From Neoechinorhynchus agilis (lineage: Eukaryota; Acanthocephala): a DNA stretch of 64,000 bases. Shown one piece after another: positions 11,301 through 21,487 of this stretch. Within the stretch, counting starts at the first letter, position 1. Each line of letters starts with the position of its first letter. Made by a program: the position numbers and the translations under genes. The notes below the pieces were generated by a model. That model was not told where the DNA came from and did no database searches. It saw only the letters and a list, made by a program, of their open reading frames with translations. The DNA lies in the NCBI GenBank assembly GCA_051530055.1, contig CM121341.1:15934001-15998000 (forward strand), read 5' to 3'.

Positions 11301-12107
11301 CAAGAACAATGACCTTAATGCTTTCTGTTACAACCATTAAGAATGCGTTAATAAACTACCTGATAGTTTTCAAAATTTCCGTCGTACCAATTCAAAACTG
11401 TCCGCATCGCGAACCATCGTATGTGGTACCCACTAAAAGGTTTAATTATAACGTAACTTGGATTTAAGTATAATCGTATTCTTAGTGATTACGCGAACTT
11501 CAATATGCTGCTGCAATAACTCTAAAGAGAAAACTTGAGATTAAATTACGACCAATTAAAAAGCTATAAAGAATTGTCCCTTTGTTTTTTGAATTCTAAA
11601 AATAGATATTTGGTCACTGAATAATGCATAAAAACTGTTTGTAACTTAGAGGCTAACTTTCTATTATCGACAAACAAATGAAAACTTTGCGGTAAACGTT
11701 CTTCTTTCTAAAATTTACAGAATTGACGAAAAGAAGTATTTTGGAACCGCAAAAATAAGAGATTTACGACAGGGATTACGGTTAGAAGAGCTACACTGAA
11801 TCTTGATTTGTGGGTAATATTGAGGATTTGACTAGACCATAGTACAAGATTAGCATAAATTATGTCATGGTCAATCCTTCAATTTTATTGGATCGTTTTG
11901 AACCACAGCGCCTATATGACCGTACCGGTTTATAATAGGCGAGCGTCTACGAATTTTGTTCGTAGGTATAAAATGATCGATGTATGGATCCTCAATGTAC
12001 CCCAAGCATTTAGCTGAATGCTTGCTGATTATTGTATTCCAACCAGACCACAGATCCTGCAAATGAACGATCATTGCATTCAATAAAACCATAAAAGAAT
12101 AATACAT
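8400..12107 (-). CDS. LCMT2: TYW4 / LCMT2, wybutosine-synthesising methyltransferase with kelch domain
   Basis: TYW4 performs the last methylation and carboxylation steps that make wybutosine at position 37 of tRNA-Phe. Exon 1 (to 11926) has SKHSAKCLGYIEDPYIDHF and RRRSPIINR. A 493-bp intron (11925-11433) leads to GYHIRWFAMRTVL, restoring the family motif INRGYH. A 35-bp intron (11359-11325) leads to SIKVIVLGSGLDTTHFNLR, the SAM-binding loop. Later minus-strand exons read GDKYFLIPGDLEDP and LVISEVALAYV near 10430-10560 and DCFGRLMVSSFDKIKAPL near 10200. The kelch half follows in RRYAHSIATDYDYIVLTGG (9650-9918), ERWRHASCVAG with IYVFGGI (9239-9571) and LYLIGGI to FFIFGGGAHCFSFGDW (8400-8855). 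The last matches the end of human LCMT2. Introns past exon 3 were not resolved, nor was the exact start. A second, partial copy of the 3' end is at 29640-30080. Confidence 0.88.
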
Positions 12108-12689
12108 TTAAATCGCTCCCGCTCATTGTAATAGTAGAAGCCACTTTCAATCACTGCTTTACGATAAAACCGTTGTTTAACCCATTTTCTTAAGGATTCT
12201 TTCTTAAATGTTTCATATACTGTAATTGGAAGGGGAAAGATTCGCTCGAACCCGACGCTAAGTGGAGAAATTTGGATTCATGCAGGAAATGACTATCGAT
12301 TTTTCTCGACTAAGTACCTATAAATATTGTTCACTTGATTTAAAAAAAATATTTTCGGTTCTCTTAGACAGGTTGTCAACGTCGAAGTAATTAAATTAAG
12401 TGTAAAATATTCCCGATCGCATTTGGTACAAAATGTAGATGTTGTTATTTTGGTCCCTTGTCATATATAGATAATGACTGGTTCAATCAGTCCTAGGACT
12501 AAAATAATAACATGTCTAACAACCTCGGATGCAATCCTCAACGAAATTATAGACGGTTTAACTTTATCCTTGCTCCGACATCATCGTATTCGCTCAGCAA
12601 TCACAAAACTCTTAAGAAAACGCGGTGCCTTAGGGCGAATTCAATTTGCGTTCGGAAGGTATCAACGCTTATAGTGCTGACAAATTACG
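12108..12689. other. intergenic upstream of TYW4
   Basis: AT-rich with no recognised gene. Short overlapping reading frames at 12474-12847 have no visible domain. Confidence 0.35.
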
Positions 12690-14832
12690 AAGATTTTTTT
12701 AGGCAGTATTGTTTTCTATTTGGTTACTTTTCTTTACATTCACCACCTCCCACCAAATTCCAGCTTTTGTCCTTCCTCGACCGTCGCCATCACGCTGGCA
12801 GCATTGCCCCGTTGTACTGCCAGCGAGATATTTTGTCGAAGAAATAAGCCTGCTCTTGAGTCTCCGGTTGCCTCTCTCAATTTCTTCGAGAGATCCTTGA
12901 GCAGAGAGAGTGCCGAGCTGCCGAGCGCTCCATACGTCTCTACCCCAAAGGGGACAAAATAGTGAGCCCTCGATAGCTGCATATATTTTCGTACCTTCCT
13001 CCCTTCCGCTGCACTGGCGGCACCACCGGCGATTTCGAGGGAGTAGGGGATGTTGCTGGCTGCGAGGGTGTCCACACACGTGGCGTCCCAGAGAAGGCAT
13101 TTGCCCTCCCGCCACGGGAAGACCAAAATTCCATCGGGCCTACGGCCGTCTAGTCTGCAGAGGTGGGCGGGTTCCAGGATGTTCGGGAAGTTCGCCGTTC
13201 TCAACGCCCGAGAAATTACGTTATTGATTTCAGAATCGCGTGAAAACCTTCCTGCTGACCTTCTGCAGACGAGACCGTGTCGCCCGAAAGCATCAACCAA
13301 AGACCCACATCGACAGCGATGGGGCGTGCATATCGGGAGACCGAGTCTTAAGGATACTGCGATCCTCGTCACCTCGTCAGTAAGAAGAGTTCCCACAGAT
13401 GCCAGAGGAACAGCCTCCAACCACGCTCCAGATTCTCGTGTAGAAACTGCCAACAGTCTAGCTCGGACGACCCCATCGCGAGAACCTGAAAGAAGAGAGC
13501 TGTGAGCTCTCGCGACAAGAGGTCCGTCCCAGATCGACTGTCTGAGGCCATTCACGGGAACTTGGTTAGCGCCTGTCTGCTGGCACCATTCCTCAACCGC
13601 CACCACGAAATCCCGGTCAAGACAAAACTTTTCTTTCAAAATGTTCTTCGAGACTGGTAGGCTCCCCTCAAACGATCCAAGAAAGGCCGGCAAAGCAAGG
13701 TCGACTAGTGCCCGAATTCCCAATCCCCCAGATGACACAGGCAAAGAAGCTTGTCGCCACGCCTCATCTGAGAGCTGGACATTTAAAATACGCTCGAGGC
13801 AAGCCCTCACCTTATTGTCCAGCTTTGCCAATCCTTCTTTGTGTTTGAAAAATGTTGCTGTGCGAACCTTGTACAATAATTTGGGGATGAAGAGCGCGTT
13901 CTTTATGAGAAACAAGGCTTCATGAGCCGAGAGAGCGCACACCCTATCGCACAGCAACGAAAGTTTCGGTATGATATGGCCGATCTCATCTTCCACATTT
14001 GAATCGAAGACACAACTGCCCAAGAGGCTGAGTTGTTCCCGAGTCACGAGTTTCAGACCTGGAGCTACGGCCTCGAACCCAGCCATTAGTTCTTTGACTT
14101 TAGCGGCGTCTCCAATATTCAGTACAAGGAGCTCACATTTTCCAGCATTAAGCTCAATGCCCATCTTCGAGGTCTCCCTAATCAGCGTCTCCAAATCGCG
14201 CAGTACAACGGAGGGATCACCTCCGAGCGTAGCGTCATCCAAGTACCAAGCGTTGAAGCTGGAATGGAGAGAATGCGCTATTGGGTTTACTGTTAGGGAG
14301 AATCCGATTGGACCGAGGGGATCTCCTTGCTGCACTCCTCTTTCGGACCAAATGAGGTGGTCTTCGAAAAGCAAAGGAATCGCCGTCCCGTAGGCATTGA
14401 GAAAATACTGGAAGGCTTCTGGTGCGTATATCGAAGTGATGACAATCGTGACATTACTGCAACTAACCTACGAACTAAAGTGAGCAAATTTTTGTCAAAA
14501 GAACTTATTCGCTCTTTTATTTTTGTGGTCAGAGATCCCCCAGAAACATCACCAGCGGAAAGCACTATCCTGGGGAACGCAAAGGGACGCATCCACGACA
14601 ACTCTGAGTTAGTCTCGATGCAGTCTGTCATTAGAGAGGTGAATTTCTTTGCGGCCTGATAACGCGCGTCCCAGGGCATTCTTTTCAGAACGTTCCTAGG
14701 CAGAACTCGCACAATATTCTCTACAAATGGAATTTCGTTTTGTGCTGGTGATGTCGTGATACTATTTTGGCGCACACCATCAATGGACTTCGGCAAGGAT
14801 GACGATGAAACTTTACGAACTCTTCGTTCCAA
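12690..14832 (-). mobile_element. REL-LINE, best-preserved copy (group A)
   Basis: Two overlapping minus-strand frames cover most of a non-LTR retrotransposon protein. 14832-14293 holds the N-terminal part (NVLKRMPWDARYQAAKKF and MRPFAFPRIVL). 14374-12740 is 544 codons: the reverse transcriptase block GVQQGDPLGPIGF, catalytic YLDDATLGGD, thumb, then the zinc motif CRCGSLVDAFGRHGLVC. The endonuclease core follows: LEPAHLCRLDGRRPDGILVFPW, WREGKCLLWDATCVDT. The protein ends AVQRGNAASVMATVEEG. Such proteins copy RNA into a nick made by their own endonuclease. The two frames differ by a frameshift near 14300-14370, and about 400 bp of the palm/finger region appear to be missing, so this copy is not intact. 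It abuts an oppositely oriented copy at about 14770. Confidence 0.88.
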
Positions 14833-17080
14833 ACATCCGAGTGACGGCGGTCGGAAGTATTTCGTTAAATCCTTCTCCTTCGATACGATCCCCTATGTTT
14901 TATCATCAAAATCAGAATTGAAGACCGCGATCTCCTCTTTTGCTAACGGATCAGCTCACGGGCTTGACGGGCTCCGGCACCAGACTTCCTTTTCAGTAGA
15001 TGACGCTGTTCAGTCCTTTGAACACGCATTGGCACGCCTAGTCGATTAATTTGCAGGGGTAGAGTTGATTCCAAAAGCAATTGAGCTATTTTTCTGCGCA
15101 TCGCTGCACGCTCTCGTGAAAAAGGAAGCTGGGATTCGTCCCATTGCAATTGGAGCAACTATGCACCGCTTAACAGCAAAAAATTGTGAATAAAAGGAAC
15201 GCGGAAAAGGATGGATATAGCATCGTCCAACTCAGTTTGGCTGCTGTATACCTTGCAGCGCAGAAGCGATCATTCATTCACTCCTCATGTTCATCACCGG
15301 AAACTCAAAGCTGTGCGTAATCTTGAAATGTGATTTCAGAAATGCATTCAACACAGTTCACCGAGCAAAACTGTTCGAAGTAGTTAGAGATCAAGCACCA
15401 GAAGCATTTCGCTATTTCGTTAATGCCTATGGGACATCAACTCCCTTGTTGTTCAATAACCACATTTTGTAGTAAAAATGAAGAGTTCAACGAGGGGATC
15501 CTTTGGGCCCAACAGCCTTCCCACTTGCATCTCTCCAGTCCAGTTTCAACGGCTGGTACCTGGATGATGCCACGCTCGGAGGTAACCTCTCCGTAATCGT
15601 GCGCGATTTAGAGACACTCGTGAAGGAGGTGGCGAAAATTTACATTGAATTGAATGCTGCGTAATGCGAGATTTTAGTGATGAACGTGGAAGATGAGGCG
15701 TCCAGGCAAACTATCGTGAAAGATTTTCAGAACCTGGCCCTTCTAGGAGGCTGCATTTTTTGTTTTAATTTTAAGGCAGAGATTGCCAATCTTCAACCGC
15801 AACTTTCGGTACTGTGCGAACAAATTGACGAATTATCCTCACACGAGGTTCTGTTACCGATCATGAACACCTTCTTCATTCCAAAATTGCTGTATAAGCT
15901 GCGCACAGCACTTTCAAAATTAGATGCGACGGTGAAAGCCTCTCTCGAGAAAATTTTAAATATTCAGTTGTCGGACGAGGCCTGGCGTCAAGCGTTCTTG
16001 CCTGTGTCGTCCGGCGGTTTTGGTATCCGAAAAGCAGCCGAGATTTCTCTGCCAGCTTATTTGTGGTCGTATGAAGCAAGCCTGCGAGAATTACACTTTG
16101 GATGTCGATTTCGTGGAGGCTCTTAATAATAACACGTTTTATTAAAGCCAAAGGAATAGAATCAGTGTACCTTTGGGTCCTCATGAACGCTTGAGTTCGG
16201 ATTTTTTTAAATGAATGTGTCAGTTGATTTTGGAGTCTATAACAGGTGCGGTCGGGCGGGGAAATATCCAATCAGGTTAGGAAGGTTGGTGATTGAAAAT
16301 ACAAAAGGTTAGGAGAACCCATGTACCCTTGGGTCCTCATCCGTTAATATGGGAATATGCAGTCGAGGGATGCCCGTTCGGGGAGTAATATCTGGTTGGA
16401 CGTCCGTTCGGGAGGTTAGCGAGCAGGGCCCCGTCAATGATTAATCCTGGTAGCGAGAATTCATAACTCCTTAATTTTAGATTCTCGTGACCTGGTGAAC
16501 CGAACTCTATTGACGGCAGTCTCTACAAGAGAATCGGGTGCTTGGCTCAACGCTATCCCAATCGCCCCTGTTGGTACCCATCTCTGACGAGACAGTAAGG
16601 ATTGCAGTGGCACTAAGACTCGGGGTACCGATGTGTACACAACATCGCTGCCGTTGCAGAGCCACCGTGGAACCATCGGGACGCCATGGTCTCGTCTGTC
16701 GGCAGTTAGACGGAAGGTACTCACGACACGCCGAAGTGAACGCAATTCTGAGTCGTGCCCTGAATACGGTGAATGCGCCCAGCATCCTAGAGCCGAGCAA
16801 TCTTTGCCGACTCGATGGCCATAGACCGGACGCTGTCACAATATTCCCGTGGCAAGAAGGAAAATGCTTTCTCTGGGACGCTACACTCACAGCCAGCAAA
16901 TACTCAGGCCGTTTAGTACCGCGGCGCAGGACCCGATCAAGCAATGGTCCAAGAAACTTAGACGAATCACTGATGATCCCAGGGCAATAGCATTCCTCCT
17001 GCAAAACTTTAGTCTGGCTGTGCAACGGGGGAACTTAATCATCCGCCCTTCAGACCATTACACCAAGACTTCAGCTGAGT
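14770..17080 (+). mobile_element. REL-LINE, degenerate near-complete copy (group B)
   Basis: The plus strand carries the element in order: ETLRTLRSKHPS (14795), AISSFANGSAHGLDGLR (14925), KEAGIRPIAIGATMHRL (15120), then the palm CDFRNAFNTVHRAKLF (15325). The box GVQRGDPLGP comes next (about 15490), then WYLDDATLGG (15555) and the thumb (15677-16126). The copy is interrupted at about 16124-16435 by LINE 3'-tail sequence. It resumes with the zinc motif CRCRATVEPSGRHGLVC (16655), LCRLDGHRPDAVTIFPW and GKCFLWDAT (16860) and ends SLAVQRGN near 17030. Many stops and frameshifts show long inactivity. Further group-B pieces lie at 6600-6868, 31110-32300 and 51880-52065. Confidence 0.85.
16124..16435 (-). 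mobile_element. CR1-type LINE 3' tail inserted in the REL-LINE (antisense)
   Basis: Read on the minus strand it contains the words GAGGACCCAAAGGTAC, AATAAAACGTGTTATTATTA and related tail sequence. These are also seen at 55400-55690, 50000-50045, 30500-30560 and 29820-29890. The flanking REL-LINE sequence (GATTTCGTGGAGGCTCT before, TCAATGATTAATCCTGG after) is continuous in the other group-B copy at 31580-31680, so this is an insertion. Two 'gggtcctcat' words (16176 and 16330) suggest a doubled tail. Confidence 0.75.
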
Positions 17081-17484
17081 GATTCAGAGCGGTGGCGTGG
17101 ATGTTTTAAAGATTGATATGTTACTACGCTTCAATCGCTGCTTTAAATACGCAAAGCTGAATTTTGAGGATCTTTAACGATCACATAAATCCTAGGTCTT
17201 TAGAAAACTTAATTTGGATTTTTGAGAGGTGCCAAATATACCTTGAATTTAATATTCACTTGGTGCGGAAACTTTGCCTTCAGCTTTCTTAATTTTCATT
17301 AAGGCGACATGCGAAATCATTAACCACAGAAGCAGCAAGACGCTGCAGCCAATCAGCTTGCTTCGTTGCCTTTAAAATCGTAACGTTGAACGCAATAATT
17401 GTGTTCATTCAGAAAGAATGATGATTCCATTGACTGGATAAAATTGTTCACAGTTTGTTCAAAACGAGCAATATATTCCATGTG
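17081..17484. other. intergenic / 5' flank of homeodomain gene
   Basis: No reading frame of note. It presumably holds the promoter or 5' leader of the homeodomain gene at 17485. Confidence 0.35.
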
Positions 17485-17952
17485 ATGGGCGATAAAAACC
17501 TTAAAAAAGAACCTGATTATATGGTTGAATCAATAGAAGCGCCATCAAATGTGCATGGGCAGAACGTTGATAACATTCAAGCACTAAGTGAAAGGCAGTC
17601 AAATTTATTGCAGCCAATCACGATAGGTGCTATCGTCGCCTTGCTCTTAAAAAGTAAGCGGGAAATCAAGCAACCATTTTCCATACCAAACAGTGACCAT
17701 GCGAATACAGTTGACAATATCTCAACGAAAAATCGCCGTAGAAGTTGGACAAGGCACAACTTTTCTAAACACGAAAAGGAACATTTAGAGGCCGAGTTTG
17801 AAGTCAATCCGCGTCCCACTGAACAACACATGGCAAATATTGCTACGAAATTAGGTGTAAGGTTCAATACAGTAAAATTCTTTTTTCAAAACAAGCGGAC
17901 AAAGCGCAATAAAAGTGAGGCCTTAAGAACAGCTTGTTCACGTAATAAATAA
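17485..17952 (+). CDS. divergent homeodomain protein
   Basis: A putative transcription factor of about 155 residues starting at ATG 17485 (MGDKNLKKEPDYMVE). The last 70 residues form a homeodomain: RRSWTRHNFSKHEKEHLEAE for helix 1, then NPRPTEQHMANIATKLGVR, and recognition helix VKFFFQNKRTKRNK. The hallmark Asn51 is kept (QN). The usual Trp48 of the WFQN motif is Phe, and Arg53 is Lys. The N-terminal half has no recognised domain. It is not assignable to a class by eye. It could be one exon of a longer gene. DNA binding is expected from the family but the Trp48 change is unusual. Confidence 0.75.
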   Translation: MGDKNLKKEPDYMVESIEAPSNVHGQNVDNIQALSERQSNLLQPITIGAIVALLLKSKREIKQPFSIPNSDHANTVDNISTKNRRRSWTRHNFSKHEKEHLEAEFEVNPRPTEQHMANIATKLGVRFNTVKFFFQNKRTKRNKSEALRTACSRNK

Positions 17953-20900
17953 ATTGAAAAGGCATTGTAATTGGTGAACATTAAATTGTTGTCTCGTGTT
18001 AACATCAATCATTATTTCCATCGATTATCCTTTATGCAAAGCATATTAATATTCCTGTGGGATTTTTGTGTTCATGTCAAATTAAAAAATGTTAGATCCT
18101 TGAAATTTAATCGGGATGTTATTGCGTTTCGCATATTATCGATCGAGAAAGCGTCTACTAAATTCGAAAAACTTGATGTCATAGCGTTCGCACATCAAAT
18201 GTGACCAATCGTCCATTTCTTCATCTAAGATAATCAGTCGATAAATTTGAACTGTAGTGGTTATCATTACCATCATATTCTAATTCAATCTAAGCGAAAA
18301 AGGCACTGTTACCTTCCATGGTTCCGAGCGTTACTTATTCTCTGTGTTAGACCGTTAGTCATTGAGACTTTATTCGATTTCCTGAGACAAAATACCAACT
18401 TATTTAAAATGTTCAATGTAAACAAATATTTTTATCCGTAGAATTACTAATATTGAAATGGTCTCACAAAAGCATTGTAATAATGAGTTCGACTAGAACT
18501 TACAAGGCAGTAAATTTATCATTGACAACTATACAAGCTTCTCAAATTAAAGCAGAGATAGAATTCTTGGACAAGCCCTATGCCCTGTATTCGACCGTTT
18601 TCATTGCACTTAGAATGAAAAAAGCATCGGTACAGTGCAGTTTTCAGCCAAAATTAAAAAACAAATATTGTGTAGGAAATCGTGACTTTCCCCGGATTAA
18701 CTTAAAAAACGCTATATCATATGAGATTCTACATAATTTGTGTGGGTAGAAATTTCTTCCAACCGCAATGGTTAACGTAACCGGGAACATTGGGTCGAGA
18801 ATAAAAGTTGCTATAATCTACTTCAATTTTGCAACAAGCAACGCATAAAACAATGAGCTTCAATGCGGAACTTGATACACTGTGCTAAAGCGGTGACACA
18901 GTAATGCCTTTAAATAGTTGAGTTTAAAAACACTCCCCGTTATCTTCTACAAAGAAGGCAGTTCAATCATGTTCAAATAGAAATGAAAGTGCTCGCAGAT
19001 TATGGTCGTCGCTGAAAGTATGACCACCAAGATACAAGATTTATGGTTTTTGTTCGGCGCACATTAGCACAATATTTGCAGTACCTTTTTGCCTCATCTA
19101 AGGCAAAAACGCCAAGCCAAAAACAGAAATCACAGACAAAATCTGGCTTCTCAGCACTAAGATGTTTATAAGAAGTAAATTATGGTCTGTTTCATTAAGT
19201 GCTTCCAGCACGTTCCTTCAATTTTTCCGTCTTCCAAAATCCATCTAAGCAAACTGTACAGTATTTCAAGCAAATGGAGCTCTTTTTGTAAATGTGAGCG
19301 AAATTCGTAATTTAAGTATTCTATATTTAATGGTCGTAAAACGTATTTAAGTCGTATAATGTAAAACTTTTTAAAGCAAAAGCCTTTTCCGTCTTGTAAA
19401 TTTCTTCAAAATGTTAATGTATACATAACCAATGAAACTTCAAAAATTACTTTATTTAACATAAAAACGCAAACCATCTAAGATTAATCAATCTAACAAC
19501 CAAGTAGATTCTATGCATTAGCATTCCTGAACCGAAACTGCTGGAAATACATTAGTCGCAATTTTTAATCCTTCGCTGCAAAACACATGAAGGTTTCAAA
19601 GTCGCCGGGTGATTTGGCTGAGCTTGTAGCACAAGACTTGGGTTCATCCCGAAAACGATATTGCAATAGGTCTGCGTCCATCAAATTCGATCATTTCACA
19701 CTCGTAAACCATTTATATGAAATCTCAGTAGAAAAAATCTTAAGTACCATCACAGCTAAGTCTCTACAAAACGAACACACATTATCCCGAACATAGGAGT
19801 TGAAAATTATATATCTCGGGCAACCATCACTGTAGGCTTCAAGGGTAATATTACTAAGATCCATCCCTTAAAAACACTCAAAGCGTAGATTGGGATTTTT
19901 TGTCAACGATTTATCGCGAACGGTATCCAAAAGTGATTCGTTTCGCTTGCTGTCACAAATAATGACCGTTGATCGCAGAAATAACGTTCAACTCTCAACG
20001 TATTTAAAATGCGAAGCAGATTTAAAATTAGAAAATTTTAAACAGCATTGTACGAAGGCTCACTTGCAAGGTTTTGAACCTCAAAAACTGCCACGCGTCA
20101 AGGTTCCTTCGCGTTTTGTTTAGCTCTGGGACCAGAATTTAGATTCTAATAGAAAATGGATTTATGCATTCATAATTTTCAGATATCAGGCTTGCTTCAT
20201 GTTCTGTTTGCTCGGTTACTTGTTTAACAGCACACTGAAACAATATTGCTCCTTTCTTGCAGATTTGCGAAACAAATGCCACTCAGATCGAAGCGTTCTT
20301 AAGAAAAAACTTTGTCGATTTCTTGAAATAACCACTATTCATTGAGGATGATATGGAGTATTTGTGTACATCGATTAGATAGATTTATAACTGTACATGC
20401 ATCAATGCGGCTTAGATTTTTTGATAAATCGATTTCTTTCATTCTCAGAAAACTAGCTACGATAACTACAACACGCGGAAAAGCATGACAAATTGGTACT
20501 TTTATTTCTTTGTCTTGGGAGATGCGGACTGTCAATGATTCCCGTTGCATAGACAGCGACAAACCCGTAACTCGCGAAACACGCTGAGCTCCCTGGAAAC
20601 GCTTGTCTATGAGTAATGACGGAAAAGCGTTGGAACCATTCTTTGTCGATCCTGCCGTTGTTGCTGAGACGGCTATATTTGTTGTTGAAGAAAAACGTTA
20701 GCCTAGAAGAAGATTCGTTTACACTAATGAAAAGGTGTAAATTAGATAAGATTGCGACCAATGACTTTCAAAAGGGTCACTTTTATCCAGCAAAAAATGT
20801 AAGCGCCAAATGACACGCTTTCAGGTACCAATTGGACAATGCCAACGAACCTTTTTCGACCTTGATTCATGCGATTAAATTTCAGGCCAAAGAAATTTCG

Positions 20901-21487
20901 ATCTTGTAAACGTGTTTTTATGTGGCGTAAAAATTGGGGTAGTTTATTTATTGAATCCTCAAGCAATTTTAGAAAAGGCACAATATTATGCCTAAATATC
21001 GGAATCAATAATTTTTTTTAATTTTTCCGCCATATAAAAACATAAACAATTCAATCTTCAAACGATCTTGTAAACATCCAGCGAACTTGAAAACGTGACT
21101 GATGAGAACTAAAGTTTCCAAAATAATGGAACCACCCGGGCGTCTAAGTTGTCAAGAATTTCGTCAGACTTTCTTTTAAAAGAATTCCCCCATTTTTTGG
21201 CTTGCTTCACTCCGTCAGGACTTAATGCACCCGCAAGATCCGCTCAAACCGCGATGAATGAAAATCTTTCAGGTCGTGAATGTCCGTATCATCAGGGTAC
21301 TCAAAAATATACTTAATCTCCTTAAAAGGCATTCTACCCAACAACGCTAAAAGTCTTCTTGTAACCAAGATTCCGGATGATCGCAGGAATCATTTTGCCT
21401 CCGTCATTAATGTTTTGTCTTCTTTCGTGCTTTAGGACTGTGTCTGCAATTAAGAATGCAGGATAATCCTTTACTAAATTTCAGAAA
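17953..21487. other. 3.5-kb stretch without a recognised gene
   Basis: AT-rich. A frame at 18483-18749 (88 codons from ATG, ending LHNLCG) is the longest candidate but has no recognisable domain. Frames at 19587-19796 and 19890-20123 likewise show nothing. Near 20978-21066 lies a short PLE-tail-like repeat, listed separately. Confidence 0.35.
20960..21066 (+). repeat. PLE-tail-like repeat with hammerhead-like stem (decayed)
   Basis: Shares an ordered series of words with 50480-50576: AAGGCACAA, a stem ending in GCC or GTC, AAATATCGG, TTTCCGCCATATAAA and CAATCTTCAAACGA (TTTAATCTTCAAACGA in the other). The GGCA...TGCC inverted repeat at 20977-20992 sits where helix II of a hammerhead would be. 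The core itself has decayed here (TAAATATC instead of GAAATATC). Confidence 0.5.

Noticed and set aside
12910-14393. Several plus-strand frames of 60-150 codons in 12900-14400
   Set aside because: They are antisense to the REL-LINE protein, whose strand carries clear motifs; high GC keeps the other strand open.
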